A DNA stretch of 33,829 nucleotides from contig JAKFVH010000044.1 in NCBI GenBank assembly GCA_021732285.1, forward strand, positions 1 through 33,829. Reading direction: 5' to 3'. This document shows positions 22,822 to 30,952 of the stretch, in pieces. Position 1 is the first letter of the stretch. Every line of letters starts with the position of its first letter. A program made the translations under genes and the position numbers. The DNA comes from Reyranella sp. Lineage in GTDB: Bacteria > Pseudomonadota > Alphaproteobacteria > Reyranellales > Reyranellaceae. The notes beneath the pieces are model-generated. The model made no database searches. It was not told the origin of the DNA and saw only the letters and a list, made by a program, of their open reading frames with translations.

Positions 22822-22929
22822 GCTGGGGGCGCGCCACTCCAGTGGCGCGTCATAGTCATGAGGCCGGCTGGAAGCCGGCGGTCCAAAAGAGCATGAGAAG
22901 ACGTGCCACCGGAGTGGCGCGCTCCCGGC
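22822..22929. repeat. Composite palindromic intergenic element E
   Basis: An inverted repeat: left arm near 22822-22860 (GGGGCGCGCCACTCCAGTGG... GTCATG) and right arm near 22892-22929 (CATGAG... GTGCCACCGGAGTGGCGCGCTCCC). Each arm holds a palindrome (CCACTCCAGTGG; CCACCGGAGTGG), and the centre holds GCCGGCTGGAAGCCGGC. It occupies most of the divergent hyuA/importer promoter region. Confidence 0.82.
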
Positions 22930-22975
22930 AAAGAATTCTACAGTAATGGCATGGGGCTTGCTTCCCGGAGGCACG

Positions 22976-23992
22976 ATGGCAACGAAGCCCGACGTTGAAC
23001 TGGTGGCCGTGACCAAGCGCTTTGGCGAGACCGCAGCGGTGGACCGGGTCAGCCTGCGCATCCCGGCGGGCTCCTATTGCTGCCTCTTGGGCCCGAGCGG
23101 CTGCGGCAAGACCACGACCTTGCGCATGATCGCCGGCCACGAGGAGGCGAGCGAAGGCGACATCATCCTGGGCGCCGAGAACATCACCTATCTGCCGCCG
23201 GCGGCGCGCGGCACGGCGATGATGTTCCAGAGCTACGCCCTGTTCCCGCATCTCGACTGCACCGACAACGTCGCCTTCAGCCTGCGCATGCGCGGCGTCG
23301 ACAAGGAGAAGCGCCGGGCCCGCGCGCTCGACATGCTGAAGCGCGTGCAGATGGAGCCGTTCGCCGGCCGCCTGCCGGCCCAGCTTTCCGGCGGCCAGCA
23401 ACAGCGCGTGGCGCTGGCGCGCGCCCTGATCACCGACCCGCAGGTGCTGCTGCTTGATGAACCCCTGTCGGCGCTCGACCCTTTCTTGCGCGTAAAAATG
23501 CGCGAGGAGCTGAAGGCGCTGCAGACCCGGCTCGGCATCAGCTTCGTCCATGTCACGCACAGCCAGGACGAGGCAATGGCATTGGCCGACCTCGTCGTGG
23601 TGATGAACCAGGGCAGGATCGAGCAGGCGGCGACGGCGCGCGAGGTCTTCAACAAGCCCGCCTCGGCTTTCGTGGCGCGCTTCATCGGCGGCCACAACGT
23701 CCTGCCGGCTGCCGTGGCGCGCGCCAAGGGCGAGGGCGCGTTCGTCGCGATCCGCGCCGACCGCATCACCGTGCAGCCGGGCAATGCGCCGGTCGATGCC
23801 ACGTCGCTCGCCGGCGTCACGCGCTCGGTCGAATATCTCGGCTCGACCGTGCAGGTCGGCGTCGATGTCATGGGTCTCGAGACGTTGTCGGCCGTGGTGC
23901 CGGAGGCGCGCTTCGACGCCAATCCGGTGGCGCCTGGCCAACCTGTTGTTTTGTCGTGGATGCCCAAGGACGTTCATGTCCTCGGGCGATAG
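22976..23992 (+). CDS. ABC importer ATPase, PotA/FbpC type
   Basis: A 338-residue ATP-binding subunit of a spermidine/putrescine-or-iron-type ABC importer. Walker [10 protein letters not shown] (about residues 42-50), Q-loop [10 protein letters not shown] (about 84-93), ABC signature [15 protein letters not shown] (about 138-152), Walker [12 protein letters not shown] (about 159-169) and the switch His in VHVTHSQDE (about 190-198) are all present, followed by a C-terminal TOBE-like regulatory domain (about 250-335). CGGAGG before the ATG at 22976 fixes the start; a frame upstream begins inside element E. Seventeen bases separate it from the binding-protein gene; it heads the operon ending in a ring-opening amidohydrolase. 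Confidence 0.94.
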   Translation: MATKPDVELVAVTKRFGETAAVDRVSLRIPAGSYCCLLGPSGCGKTTTLRMIAGHEEASEGDIILGAENITYLPPAARGTAMMFQSYALFPHLDCTDNVAFSLRMRGVDKEKRRARALDMLKRVQMEPFAGRLPAQLSGGQQQRVALARALITDPQVLLLDEPLSALDPFLRVKMREELKALQTRLGISFVHVTHSQDEAMALADLVVVMNQGRIEQAATAREVFNKPASAFVARFIGGHNVLPAAVARAKGEGAFVAIRADRITVQPGNAPVDATSLAGVTRSVEYLGSTVQVGVDVMGLETLSAVVPEARFDANPVAPGQPVVLSWMPKDVHVLGR

Positions 23993-24009
23993 AGAAGGAG
24001 GTACGTCAG

Positions 24010-25293
24010 ATGGCTCGTAAACGGAATCTTGGACGCCGCAGCGTCCTGAAGGGCACTGCGGGCTTCGCAGGGGCTGCGATCGGCAGCGGCGCGATCACCG
24101 GCTTCCCCGTGATCTGGGCGCAGAACAACAAGAACATCGTGCTGCGCCAGTGCGGCACCGGCGTATCGGCGATCAACGAGATCGCCGAGAAGTGCAAGGC
24201 TGACCTCGGCATCACGCTGCAGATGACGGCGCTCGACTCCGACGCCGTCGTGCAGCGCGTCGTCACCCAGCCGAACTCGTTCGACATCGGCGATATCGAG
24301 TACTGGATGTGCAAGAAGGTCTTCCCGGGCGGCAACCTTCAGGCGATGAACGTCAAGAAGATCAAGTACTTCGACAAGATCGTGCCGATCTTCACCACCG
24401 GCAAGCTCAAGCCCGATTCGGTGATCGCCCAGGGCACCGCGCCCAACACGGTGAGCTTCGTCGAGGGCGCGGGCTCCAACAAGTTCGCCAAGGGCCAGAC
24501 CGACTGGTTCACCATGATCCCGACGATCTACAACGCCGACACGCTCGGCATCCGCCCGGATCTCGTGGGCCGCAAGATCGAGAACTGGAAGGACATCCTC
24601 GACCCGAAGTTCAAGGGCAAGACCTCGATCCTGAACATCCCGTCGATCGGCATCATGGATGCCGCGATGATCTGCGAATCGGCCGGTATCGTGAAGTACG
24701 GCGACAAGGGCAACATGACCAAGGCGGAGATCGACAAGACCATCGATTTCCTGATCAAGACCAAGAAGGACGGCCAGTTCCGCGCCTTCTGGAAGACCTT
24801 CGACGAGTCGGTCAATCTCATGGCCTCGGGCGAGGTCGTCATCCAGTCGATGTGGTCGCCGGCCGTCTCGGCGGTGCGCGGCAAGGGCATTCCCTGCACC
24901 TACCAGCCGCTCAAGGAAGGCTATCGCGCCTGGGGCGGCGGGCTGGCGCTCGCCAAGCACCTGCAAGGGCCTCAGCTCGACGCGGCCTACGACTACATCA
25001 ACTGGTACCTGTCGGGCTGGGTCGGCGCGTTCCTCAACCGCCAGGGCTACTACTCGGCGGTGCTCGAGACGGCCAAGGCCAACATGACGCCCGACGAATG
25101 GGGCTTCTGGATGGAAGGCAAGCCCGCCCAGGGCGAGATCAAGAACCCGCAGGGCCAGGTCGTCGAGAAGGCCGGCGCCGTGCGCGACGGCGGCTCGTTC
25201 TACGACCGCATGGGCGCCGTCGCCTGCTGGAACGCGGTGATGGATGAGGACCGCTACATGGTGCAGAAGTGGAACTCGTTCATCGCGGCGTAG
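24010..25293 (+). CDS. ABC importer substrate-binding protein, PotD-like, Tat signal
   Basis: A 427-residue periplasmic receptor with a twin-arginine-type leader (GRRSVLKG near residue 8, hydrophobic stretch with GAAIGSGAITGFPVI, likely cleavage after VIWAQ). The mature part (NNKNIVLRQCGTGVSAINEIAEK, DIGDIEYWMCKKVFPGG, PTIYNADTLGI, AYDYINWYLSGWVGAFLNRQGYY) is of the PotD/PotF family (extracellular solute-binding family 1). An AAGGAGG SD precedes the ATG. The usual Asp/Glu/Trp residues that bind polyamines are not evident, and the adjacent amidohydrolase suggests a different, possibly cyclic nitrogenous, ligand. That assignment is inference from context. Confidence 0.92.
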   Translation: MARKRNLGRRSVLKGTAGFAGAAIGSGAITGFPVIWAQNNKNIVLRQCGTGVSAINEIAEKCKADLGITLQMTALDSDAVVQRVVTQPNSFDIGDIEYWMCKKVFPGGNLQAMNVKKIKYFDKIVPIFTTGKLKPDSVIAQGTAPNTVSFVEGAGSNKFAKGQTDWFTMIPTIYNADTLGIRPDLVGRKIENWKDILDPKFKGKTSILNIPSIGIMDAAMICESAGIVKYGDKGNMTKAEIDKTIDFLIKTKKDGQFRAFWKTFDESVNLMASGEVVIQSMWSPAVSAVRGKGIPCTYQPLKEGYRAWGGGLALAKHLQGPQLDAAYDYINWYLSGWVGAFLNRQGYYSAVLETAKANMTPDEWGFWMEGKPAQGEIKNPQGQVVEKAGAVRDGGSFYDRMGAVACWNAVMDEDRYMVQKWNSFIAA

Positions 25294-25315
25294 AGTGACG
25301 TCGACTCCCTCATGT

Positions 25316-25410
25316 TCCTCTCCCCCGATAGGGGGAGAGGTTAGGTGAGGGGGCTTCGAAAGTTGTCTGCAACCCCCTCACCCAGCCTCTCCCCCTAGCG
25401 GGGGAGAGGA
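25316..25410. repeat. Composite palindromic intergenic element F
   Basis: A 95-base inverted repeat: the left arm (TCCTCTCCCCCGATAGGGGGAGAGG then TTAGGTGAGGGGG) and right arm (CCCCCTCACCCAGCCTCTCCCCC then TAGCGGGGGAGAGGA) are almost perfect complements, each holding its own palindrome. It lies between the binding-protein gene and the permease genes, and its right end, GAGAGGAG, is the SD of the permease. Confidence 0.9.
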
Positions 25411-25420
25411 GCTTGAAATC

Positions 25421-26275
25421 ATGAAGCGCGCTTCCGCCTGGGCCACCTATCTGCAGGTCTCGCCACTCGCCCTGGTCTTCCTGCTGTTCCTCGTCGTGCC
25501 GATCGCCACGATCATCGTGGTGAGCTTCTTCGACTACAACACCACCCAGATCATCCCGGCCTTCCTGCTGCAGAACTACGAGGAGCTGCTGCTCTCGCCG
25601 GTCACTTGGCGGACCTACGGGCAGACCATCCAGTTCTCCGCCGTCACCTGGGCGCTCACTTTGGTGATCGGCTTTACCGTCTCCTACTTCCTCGCCTTCC
25701 ATGTGCGCTCGGCGACCTGGCAGATGGTGCTGTTCCTGGTCTGCACCATCCCGTTCTGGACCTCCAACGTCATCCGCATGATCTCGTGGATCCCGTTCCT
25801 GGGCCGCAACGGGCTCGCCAACATGACCCTGATCCAGCTCGGCCTGATCCAGGAGCCGCTGGAATTCCTGCTGTTCTCCAACTTCGCCGTCGTGCTGACC
25901 TATGTGCACCTCTACACGCTGTTCATGGTGGTGCCGATCTTCAACTCGATGATGCGCATCGACCGCAGCCTGCTCGAGGCCGCGCGCGATGCCGGCGCCT
26001 CGGGCTGGCAGACGCTGTGGACCGTCATCGTGCCCCTGTGCAAGCCCGGCATCGCCATCGGCTCGATCTTCATCGTCACCATCGTCATGGGCGACTTCGT
26101 CACCGTGCGCATGATGAGCGGCGGCCAGAGCGCCTCGGTGTCGCTGATGATGATGAACGCCATGTCGCTGCTGCAGTATCCCGCGGCTGCCGCCAACGCC
26201 GTGGTCCTGCTGCTGCTGGTGCTGTTCACCGTGGCCGCCATGATGCGGCTGGTCGACATCCGGAAGGAGCTGTGA
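25421..26275 (+). CDS. ABC importer permease, PotB-like
   Basis: A 284-residue inner-membrane permease with six predicted helices (first about residues 15-37). The cytoplasmic EAA loop is clear: LLEAARDAGASGWQTLWTVIVPLCKPGI (about residues 184-211), the site that touches the ATPase. It resembles PotB/PotH. GAGAGGAG from the end of element F provides the SD, nine bases before the ATG. A second permease follows after one base. The gene is co-transcribed with the receptor unless element F stops transcription. Confidence 0.94.
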   Translation: MKRASAWATYLQVSPLALVFLLFLVVPIATIIVVSFFDYNTTQIIPAFLLQNYEELLLSPVTWRTYGQTIQFSAVTWALTLVIGFTVSYFLAFHVRSATWQMVLFLVCTIPFWTSNVIRMISWIPFLGRNGLANMTLIQLGLIQEPLEFLLFSNFAVVLTYVHLYTLFMVVPIFNSMMRIDRSLLEAARDAGASGWQTLWTVIVPLCKPGIAIGSIFIVTIVMGDFVTVRMMSGGQSASVSLMMMNAMSLLQYPAAAANAVVLLLLVLFTVAAMMRLVDIRKEL

Positions 26276-26276
26276 G

Positions 26277-27116
26277 GTGAACGGCCGCCGCGGTCCCGCC
26301 TACTGGCTGCTGGCCGGCTTCTTCGCCCTGTTCGTGCTGTTCCTCTACGGGCCCACCCTCACCATCCTGGTGCTCTCCTTCCAGGGACCGCAGGGCGGGC
26401 TCACCTTCCCGATGAACGGCGTATCGGTGCACTGGTTCAAGAACCTGTTCGAGAAGCAGATGGTCGGCGACTTCGCGGGCTCCCTGCAGCGCTCGATGAT
26501 CCTGGGCGTGGCCGTGATGCTGGTCACCGTCGCCGCCTCGTTCGCGGCGGGCCTCGCCTTCCGCAGCCGCTTCACAGGGTCGGCCTTCATCTTCTATCTC
26601 GCCGTCGCCAGCCTGATCGTGCCGTCGATCCTGATCAGCCTCGGCATCGGTCTCCTGTTCCGCGTGCTGGGCTGGGATGCCGCCTGGTACAGCTCGGCGT
26701 TCGGCGCGCACCTCACCTGGACCCTGCCATTCGGCCTCCTGATCATGTTCGCGGTCTTCAACCGCTTCGACCGGCGCTACGAAGAGGCCGCGCGCGACCT
26801 CGGCGCCACCTCGTGGCAGACCATCCGCTTCGTCGTCATCCCCATCCTGCTGCCGAGCCTGATCGGCGTCGGCCTGTTCGGGTTCACCCTCAGCTACGAC
26901 GAGTTCGCGCGCAGCCTCTACACCTCGGGCACCTTCAACACCCTGCCGCTGGAGATCTACGGCATGACCACCAACGTCACGACGCCGGTGCTCTATGCCC
27001 TGGGCACCGTGACCACAGGCGTCTCGTTCCTGGTGATCGCGCTGGCGCTCGTCTCCTTCACCTGGGTGCGCCGCCGCCGCCAGCGCCACGGCAGCGACGC
27101 CGGCAAGGCGGCATGA
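26277..27116 (+). CDS. ABC importer permease, PotC-like
   Basis: A 279-residue permease, the partner of the upstream one. The EAA loop is [30 protein letters not shown] (about residues 166-195), and [28 protein letters not shown] (about 204-231) is typical of PotC/PotI. The GTG start lies two bases after the upstream TGA, with GGAAGGAG inside the previous gene as SD. Its stop overlaps the next ATG (ATGA), so the amidohydrolase is coupled to it and made with the transporter. Confidence 0.94.
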   Translation: MNGRRGPAYWLLAGFFALFVLFLYGPTLTILVLSFQGPQGGLTFPMNGVSVHWFKNLFEKQMVGDFAGSLQRSMILGVAVMLVTVAASFAAGLAFRSRFTGSAFIFYLAVASLIVPSILISLGIGLLFRVLGWDAAWYSSAFGAHLTWTLPFGLLIMFAVFNRFDRRYEEAARDLGATSWQTIRFVVIPILLPSLIGVGLFGFTLSYDEFARSLYTSGTFNTLPLEIYGMTTNVTTPVLYALGTVTTGVSFLVIALALVSFTWVRRRRQRHGSDAGKAA

Positions 27117-28177
27117 GCATCCGTCGCGCCCGCGTCCTGCGCCTGCCCACCGCCGGCCCGCAGGACACCGCACCGCTCGCCAGCGCCATCGACCGCGGCG
27201 AGATCGATCCCGCGACCATTGTCGCCATCATCGGCAAGACCGAGGGCAACGGCTGCGTCAACGATTTTACCCGCGGTTACGCGACCCTTGCCCTGAAGCT
27301 CCTGCTGGCCGAGCGCCTGAAATGCCCGATGGCCGAGGTCGAGGCCCGCGTCGCCATCGTCATGTCGGGCGGCACCGAAGGCGGGCTGTCGCCGCATCTG
27401 CTGGTGTTCTGCCGCGAGCCGGCAACCGGCGCGGCGCCCGGGCCACGGCTCGCCATCGGCGTCGGCCTGACTCGGCCCTTCAAGCCCGAGGAGATCGGCC
27501 GCGCCGCGCAGATCGCGGCGACCGCCGAAGCGGTGGTTGCCGCCATGAAGGATGCCGGCATCGCCGCGGCGACCGACGTGCATTTCGTTCAGATCAAGTG
27601 CCCGCTGCTCACCAAGGAGCGCATCGAGGAAGCCGAACGGCGCGGCGCCAAGGTGGCGACCGACGACACCTACCATTCGATGGCGCTGTCGCGTGGCGCT
27701 TCGGCATTGGGCATCGCGTTGGCGCTGAACGAGATCGACGATGCCCTCGAAGCCGCCATCTGCCACGACTGGTCACTCTACTCCAAGGTCGCCAGCACCT
27801 CGGCCGGCGTAGAACTCCTGCGCAACGAGATCGTCGTGCTAGGCAATTCGGCGGCGTGGGCGGGAGACCTCGTGATCGACCACGACGTGATGAAGGACGC
27901 CATCGACGCCGAGGCTGCCCGCCGCGTGCTGGCCCGCCTGGGCGGCGAGACCGTCGCCGTGCTGGCCAAGGCCGAGGCGTCGCCCACGGGCGAGATCCGC
28001 GGCCGACGCCACACCATGCTCGATGACAGCGACATCCATTCGACGCGGCACGCCCGAGCCCTGGTCGGCGGCGTGCTGGCCGGTGTGATCGGCGACACGC
28101 TGCTCTATGTCTCGGGCGGCGCCGAGCACCAGGGACCGCCGGGCGGAGGGCCAGTCGCGATCATCGCCAAGGTCTAA
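27113..28177 (+). CDS. Ring-opening amidohydrolase (cyanuric acid hydrolase/barbiturase family)
   Basis: A 354-residue enzyme built of three similar units, each with one Lys and one Ser of the active site: Lys42 (IIGKTEGNG) with Ser85 (VMSGGTEGG), Lys162 (VQIKCPLLT) with Ser230 (STSAGVE), and Lys286 ([11 protein letters not shown]) with Ser334 ([18 protein letters not shown]). The first pair and Lys162 stand at the same numbers as in AtzD/TrzD. These enzymes open cyclic amides, s-triazine (cyanuric acid) or pyrimidine (barbituric acid), with one Ser-Lys dyad doing the chemistry. It is slightly shorter than AtzD (363). ATGA overlap with the permease puts it in the importer operon. Whether the substrate is cyanurate, barbiturate or another ring cannot be told from sequence. 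Confidence 0.93.
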   Translation: MSIRRARVLRLPTAGPQDTAPLASAIDRGEIDPATIVAIIGKTEGNGCVNDFTRGYATLALKLLLAERLKCPMAEVEARVAIVMSGGTEGGLSPHLLVFCREPATGAAPGPRLAIGVGLTRPFKPEEIGRAAQIAATAEAVVAAMKDAGIAAATDVHFVQIKCPLLTKERIEEAERRGAKVATDDTYHSMALSRGASALGIALALNEIDDALEAAICHDWSLYSKVASTSAGVELLRNEIVVLGNSAAWAGDLVIDHDVMKDAIDAEAARRVLARLGGETVAVLAKAEASPTGEIRGRRHTMLDDSDIHSTRHARALVGGVLAGVIGDTLLYVSGGAEHQGPPGGGPVAIIAKV

Positions 28178-28222
28178 ATGCGCTTATTTATCCCTACTGG
28201 TGCCATAATAATGATGAATTGA

Positions 28223-28260
28223 TACCTACTATCTCCATACTTATGTGGATATAGTAGGTA
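28223..28260. promoter_or_regulatory. hicAB operator and probable promoter
   Basis: A 38-base interrupted palindrome with perfect 10-bp ends (TACCTACTAT/ATAGTAGGTA) and mostly matching inner positions, in an AT-rich patch. A -35-like TTGATA (28219-28224) and a -10-like TATGTG (28242-28247), 17 bases apart, overlap it. The usual site for HicB autorepression; it ends six bases before hicA. Confidence 0.7.
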
Positions 28261-28266
28261 GTCCCT

Positions 28267-28455
28267 ATGGACAGTGGCATGGTGATCCGCAGGATCGAGG
28301 TGGACGGTTGGTACCGCGTCGCGCAAAAGGGCAGCCACGTGCAGTTCAAGCATCCGACCAAGCCCGGCAAGGCCACGGTCCCGCATCCCAAGAAGGATCT
28401 GCCTGTTGGAACGGTGAAAAGCATCGAGCGTCAGACCGGCGTGCGCCTACGCTGA
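28267..28455 (+). CDS. hicA: HicA-family toxin (mRNA interferase)
   Basis: A 62-residue double-stranded-RNA-binding-like toxin that cleaves mRNA when not held by HicB. The family sequence is intact: VIRRIEVDGWYRVAQKGSHVQFKHPTKPGKATVPHPKKDLPVGTVKSI, with the catalytic His at residue 24 in KGSH. Length is normal (about 60). The ATG follows the operator by six bases, and the SD is weak. hicB starts 21 bases later. The gene sits between the amidohydrolase and a SelA-like gene and is preceded by an AT-rich patch, so it may have been inserted. Confidence 0.93.
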   Translation: MDSGMVIRRIEVDGWYRVAQKGSHVQFKHPTKPGKATVPHPKKDLPVGTVKSIERQTGVRLR

Positions 28456-28476
28456 CGCAAGAGCAAGGAGCGCCGA

Positions 28477-29166
28477 ATGTCGAAGTTCTACGTCGCGATC
28501 CTCGAGACCAACAGCGAGGGCGAGTTCTTCGTCACTGTGCCTGATTTGCCGGGTGTGAATGCCGCCGCTGGCACCCGGCTCGCGGCCCTGGAATTGGCCA
28601 TCGAGTTCGCCAACGACTATGTGCGGGATCTGGTCGAGGAGGGACATGCAGTCCCGCCGGCGCGTGATCTCGCCGAGGTCGAGCACGATCCGGAGATGCG
28701 AGAGGTCGGCCGCGCCCTCATCCCTGTCGAGGTGCCCGGCAAATCGCTCAAGATTTCCTTGTCGATCGACCAGGCGCTGCTCACGCGCGCCGATCGCGCT
28801 GCAGCGCGGGTCGGCCTCACCCGCTCGGGCTTCTTTGCGGCCGCCGTCGAAGAGAAGATTCGCGAATCCGCTCCGAGCAGCCGTGAGCGCCGGCTGTCGC
28901 CCACCGGTTTTGCCTCCACCAGGGAAGAGTTCGTGCCGCGCATCGTCGCCGCCGAGCAGGCGCGCACCTTCGGCTACGTCCATTATCCGGCCGAATTCGT
29001 TCCCGCCCGGCATGTCGGCGGAGGCGGGGCGGCGAGCGACATCCATGTCGTGCCAAATCCAAAAGGCGGTTGGGACATCGTCAGCGGCAAGGAAGTCGTG
29101 AGCCACGCTCCACCTCCCGGGGGCAAGGGGCGGCGGCGCCGTGCAGGCCCGCGCAAGCGCACCTGA
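28477..29166 (+). CDS. hicB: HicB-family antitoxin with long C-terminal extension
   Basis: A 229-residue antitoxin. Residues about 3-55 (YVAILETNSEGEFFVTVPDLPGVNAAAGTRLAALELA) form the HicB RNase-H-like domain, and about 88-127 (LKISLSIDQALLTRADRAAARVGLTRSGFFAAAVEEKI) a ribbon-helix-helix DNA-binding domain. Ordinary HicB stops near 130-150; this one goes on for about 100 more. The extension contains SDIHVVPNPKGGWDIVSGKEVVSH (about 180-203), which resembles the first part of DUF2188, then a very basic tail (GGKGRRRRAGPRKR). GCAAGGAGC supplies the SD. The tail may add DNA or RNA contacts; function is unknown. Confidence 0.88.
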   Translation: MSKFYVAILETNSEGEFFVTVPDLPGVNAAAGTRLAALELAIEFANDYVRDLVEEGHAVPPARDLAEVEHDPEMREVGRALIPVEVPGKSLKISLSIDQALLTRADRAAARVGLTRSGFFAAAVEEKIRESAPSSRERRLSPTGFASTREEFVPRIVAAEQARTFGYVHYPAEFVPARHVGGGGAASDIHVVPNPKGGWDIVSGKEVVSHAPPPGGKGRRRRAGPRKRT

Positions 29167-29193
29167 ATCCGCGAAGGGTGCTAAGCTGCTTTC

Positions 29194-30381
29194 ATGACAT
29201 CGGACGATCCGTATCGACGCCTGGGCGTGCGCCGACGCATCAATGCCGCTGGCGCGTTGACGCGGCTGGGCGGCGCCGTCATGGCGCCGGAGGTCGTCGA
29301 AGCGATGGCCGCTGCCTCGCGCGCCTCGGTCGATATCGGGGAACTGCAGGATGCCGCCAGCGCCCGTATCGCTGAAGCGACCGGAGCGGAGGCCGGGCTG
29401 GTCACGACCGGTGCGGCGGCGGCGCTCACCTTGGCGGCGGCGGCATCGATCGCACGATGGGACGTTGCGAAGATGGCGGCCTTGCCTCACGCGGACGCCT
29501 TCCCGCGTGACATCCTCATCGCGCGCACGCATCGCACCGGCTACGCGCATGCCCTGGCCGCGTCGGGTGCGCGGCTGATCGACATCGGCCACAACGATCG
29601 CGGCACCGGCGCCGGCGTGCGCGGCCTGGAGGCGTGGGAGATCGAGGCGGCGCTGTCGCCGTCGGTGGTCGCCATGGCCTTCTCGGCCAATGCCACGAGC
29701 CTCGCCGATCTGCCGACCGCGGTTGCGGCGTGCCGTGCCGCCAGTATTCCGGTGATCGTCGATGCAGCAGCCCAACTGCCGCCGAAGGAGAACTTGAAGC
29801 GTTTCATCGCCATGGGTGCCGATCTCGTGGCCTTCTCCGGTGGCAAGGCGCTGGGCGGGCCGCAGGCCTCGGGCATCCTGGCAGGCAAACGTGATCTCGT
29901 GGCCTCGGCGCTGCTGCAGCAGCTCGACATGGACGTGGCGCCCGAGACCTGGACGCCGCCCAAGCTGGTCGATCGCGCCAATCTGCGCGGCGTGCCGCAT
30001 CACGGCATCGGTCGCGGCTTCAAGGCGGGCAAGGAGGAGATCGTCGGTTTGCTGACGGCGCTCGATCGCTTCGTGAAGGCCGACGATGCGGCCGACAATG
30101 CGCGGCTCGAGGCGCGGCTCAGGGCGATCGCGGCCGAGCTGAGCGGCCACAAGGTGACCTTGGTGCCGGCATCGGTCACGGGCCGCGTGCCAGTGCTGGA
30201 GATCGCCGTGTCGGATGCACTGGGGCTCAGCGCCCACCTGCAGCGCGGCAATCCGCCGGTGCATCTGTCCGAGCGTCATTCGGCGCGCGGCGTGCTGACG
30301 CTCGATCCGCAGGTGTTGCTGCCTGAAGACGATGCCGCGCTTGCGGGGGCGCTGAAGATGGTGCTCAGGGCCGGAGGCTGA
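29194..30381 (+). CDS. SelA-like/aminotransferase class V-fold PLP enzyme
   Basis: A 395-residue pyridoxal-phosphate enzyme of the SelA-DgaE-like group. Lys218 in FSGGKALGGPQASG is the Schiff-base lysine, Asp190 in VIVDAAAQLPP contacts the PLP ring nitrogen, and GLVTTGAAAALTLAAAA (about 68-84) is the phosphate-binding turn. The N terminus (YRRLGVRRRINAAGALTRLGG) resembles SelA and DgaE. No selenocysteine genes or SelB-type elements are in view, so it is probably not a true selenium transferase; relatives act as D-glucosaminate-6-phosphate or other amino-acid lyases. The SD before the ATG is weak. It follows hicB by 27 bases but need not be functionally linked. Confidence 0.87.
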   Translation: MTSDDPYRRLGVRRRINAAGALTRLGGAVMAPEVVEAMAAASRASVDIGELQDAASARIAEATGAEAGLVTTGAAAALTLAAAASIARWDVAKMAALPHADAFPRDILIARTHRTGYAHALAASGARLIDIGHNDRGTGAGVRGLEAWEIEAALSPSVVAMAFSANATSLADLPTAVAACRAASIPVIVDAAAQLPPKENLKRFIAMGADLVAFSGGKALGGPQASGILAGKRDLVASALLQQLDMDVAPETWTPPKLVDRANLRGVPHHGIGRGFKAGKEEIVGLLTALDRFVKADDAADNARLEARLRAIAAELSGHKVTLVPASVTGRVPVLEIAVSDALGLSAHLQRGNPPVHLSERHSARGVLTLDPQVLLPEDDAALAGALKMVLRAGG

Positions 30382-30388
30382 GCCTCCG
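30372..30388. terminator. Hairpin with the SelA-like stop codon in its loop
   Basis: CGGAGGC-TGA-GCCTCCG forms a perfect 7-bp stem whose loop is the TGA of the PLP gene. It lies between converging genes 27 bases apart. There is no T tract, so it may act only weakly as a terminator. Confidence 0.35.
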
Positions 30389-30408
30389 ACCCTGTCGCCG
30401 TCTGTCGA

Positions 30409-30858
30409 TCAGGCGGCCTTCAGGATGCCGAGCTGCTGCAGCGCGGTCACACCGTCGTCCAGACCGATCTCTTCCTTGACCTTGCCGTTCTCGATGCGAA
30501 GCACGGTGGTGCCCGTAAACCGCATCTTCCGGCCGGACTTGGCCGGCAGCGAGCCGATCAGGAAGTCTCTGAAGGCCGGGCCGGTGTGCGTGCCGCCGCC
30601 CTTCCATTGGCCGACCACGTAGTCGCCTTCGGCGATGAGGTCGGCGGCGCCGCCGAACTCGAGGTCGGGAAACGCCTCGCGGAAGTCGATCATGAAGTTC
30701 TTCACGTCCTCGCGGCCGCGGCGCGGGGCGTGCAGGGAGTACTGCAGCAGGATGTCGGGGGCGGCGAGCTCGTCGACGACCTTGGGATTCCAGGGATTGC
30801 CCCAGAACTCGGTGAACCAGCGTCCAACGATGGCCTTGTTGTCCTGTTCCTTCGACAT
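30409..30858 (-). CDS. SnoaL-like/ester cyclase family protein
   Basis: A 149-residue protein of the SnoaL-like NTF2 fold. NKAIVGRWFTEFWGNPWNPKVVDELAAPDILLQYS (about 6-41), GREDVKNFMIDFREAFPDLEF (about 48-68), and the strands EGDYVVGQWKGGGTHTGPAF and FTGTTVLRIENGKVKEEIGLDDGVTALQQLG are typical. Members include polyketide cyclases, but most are uncharacterised small-molecule binders or hydrolases. Convergent with the SelA-like gene. Upstream, 164 bases hold element G. Function cannot be assigned more closely. Confidence 0.87.
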   Translation of the reverse strand: MSKEQDNKAIVGRWFTEFWGNPWNPKVVDELAAPDILLQYSLHAPRRGREDVKNFMIDFREAFPDLEFGGAADLIAEGDYVVGQWKGGGTHTGPAFRDFLIGSLPAKSGRKMRFTGTTVLRIENGKVKEEIGLDDGVTALQQLGILKAA

Positions 30859-30952
30859 GGTGGGATCCTTCGGGTTGTTGTCGTCAGCGACACGACCCTA
30901 GGCTCCCGGCATCTCGCGCCGTTATCCGCCTGCTGATTGGTATTGTTCATGG

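Noticed and set aside
28447-30279. Long minus-strand open frame opposite hicB and the SelA-like gene
   Set aside because: Both plus-strand genes have intact family motifs and SD sites; the minus frame has none.
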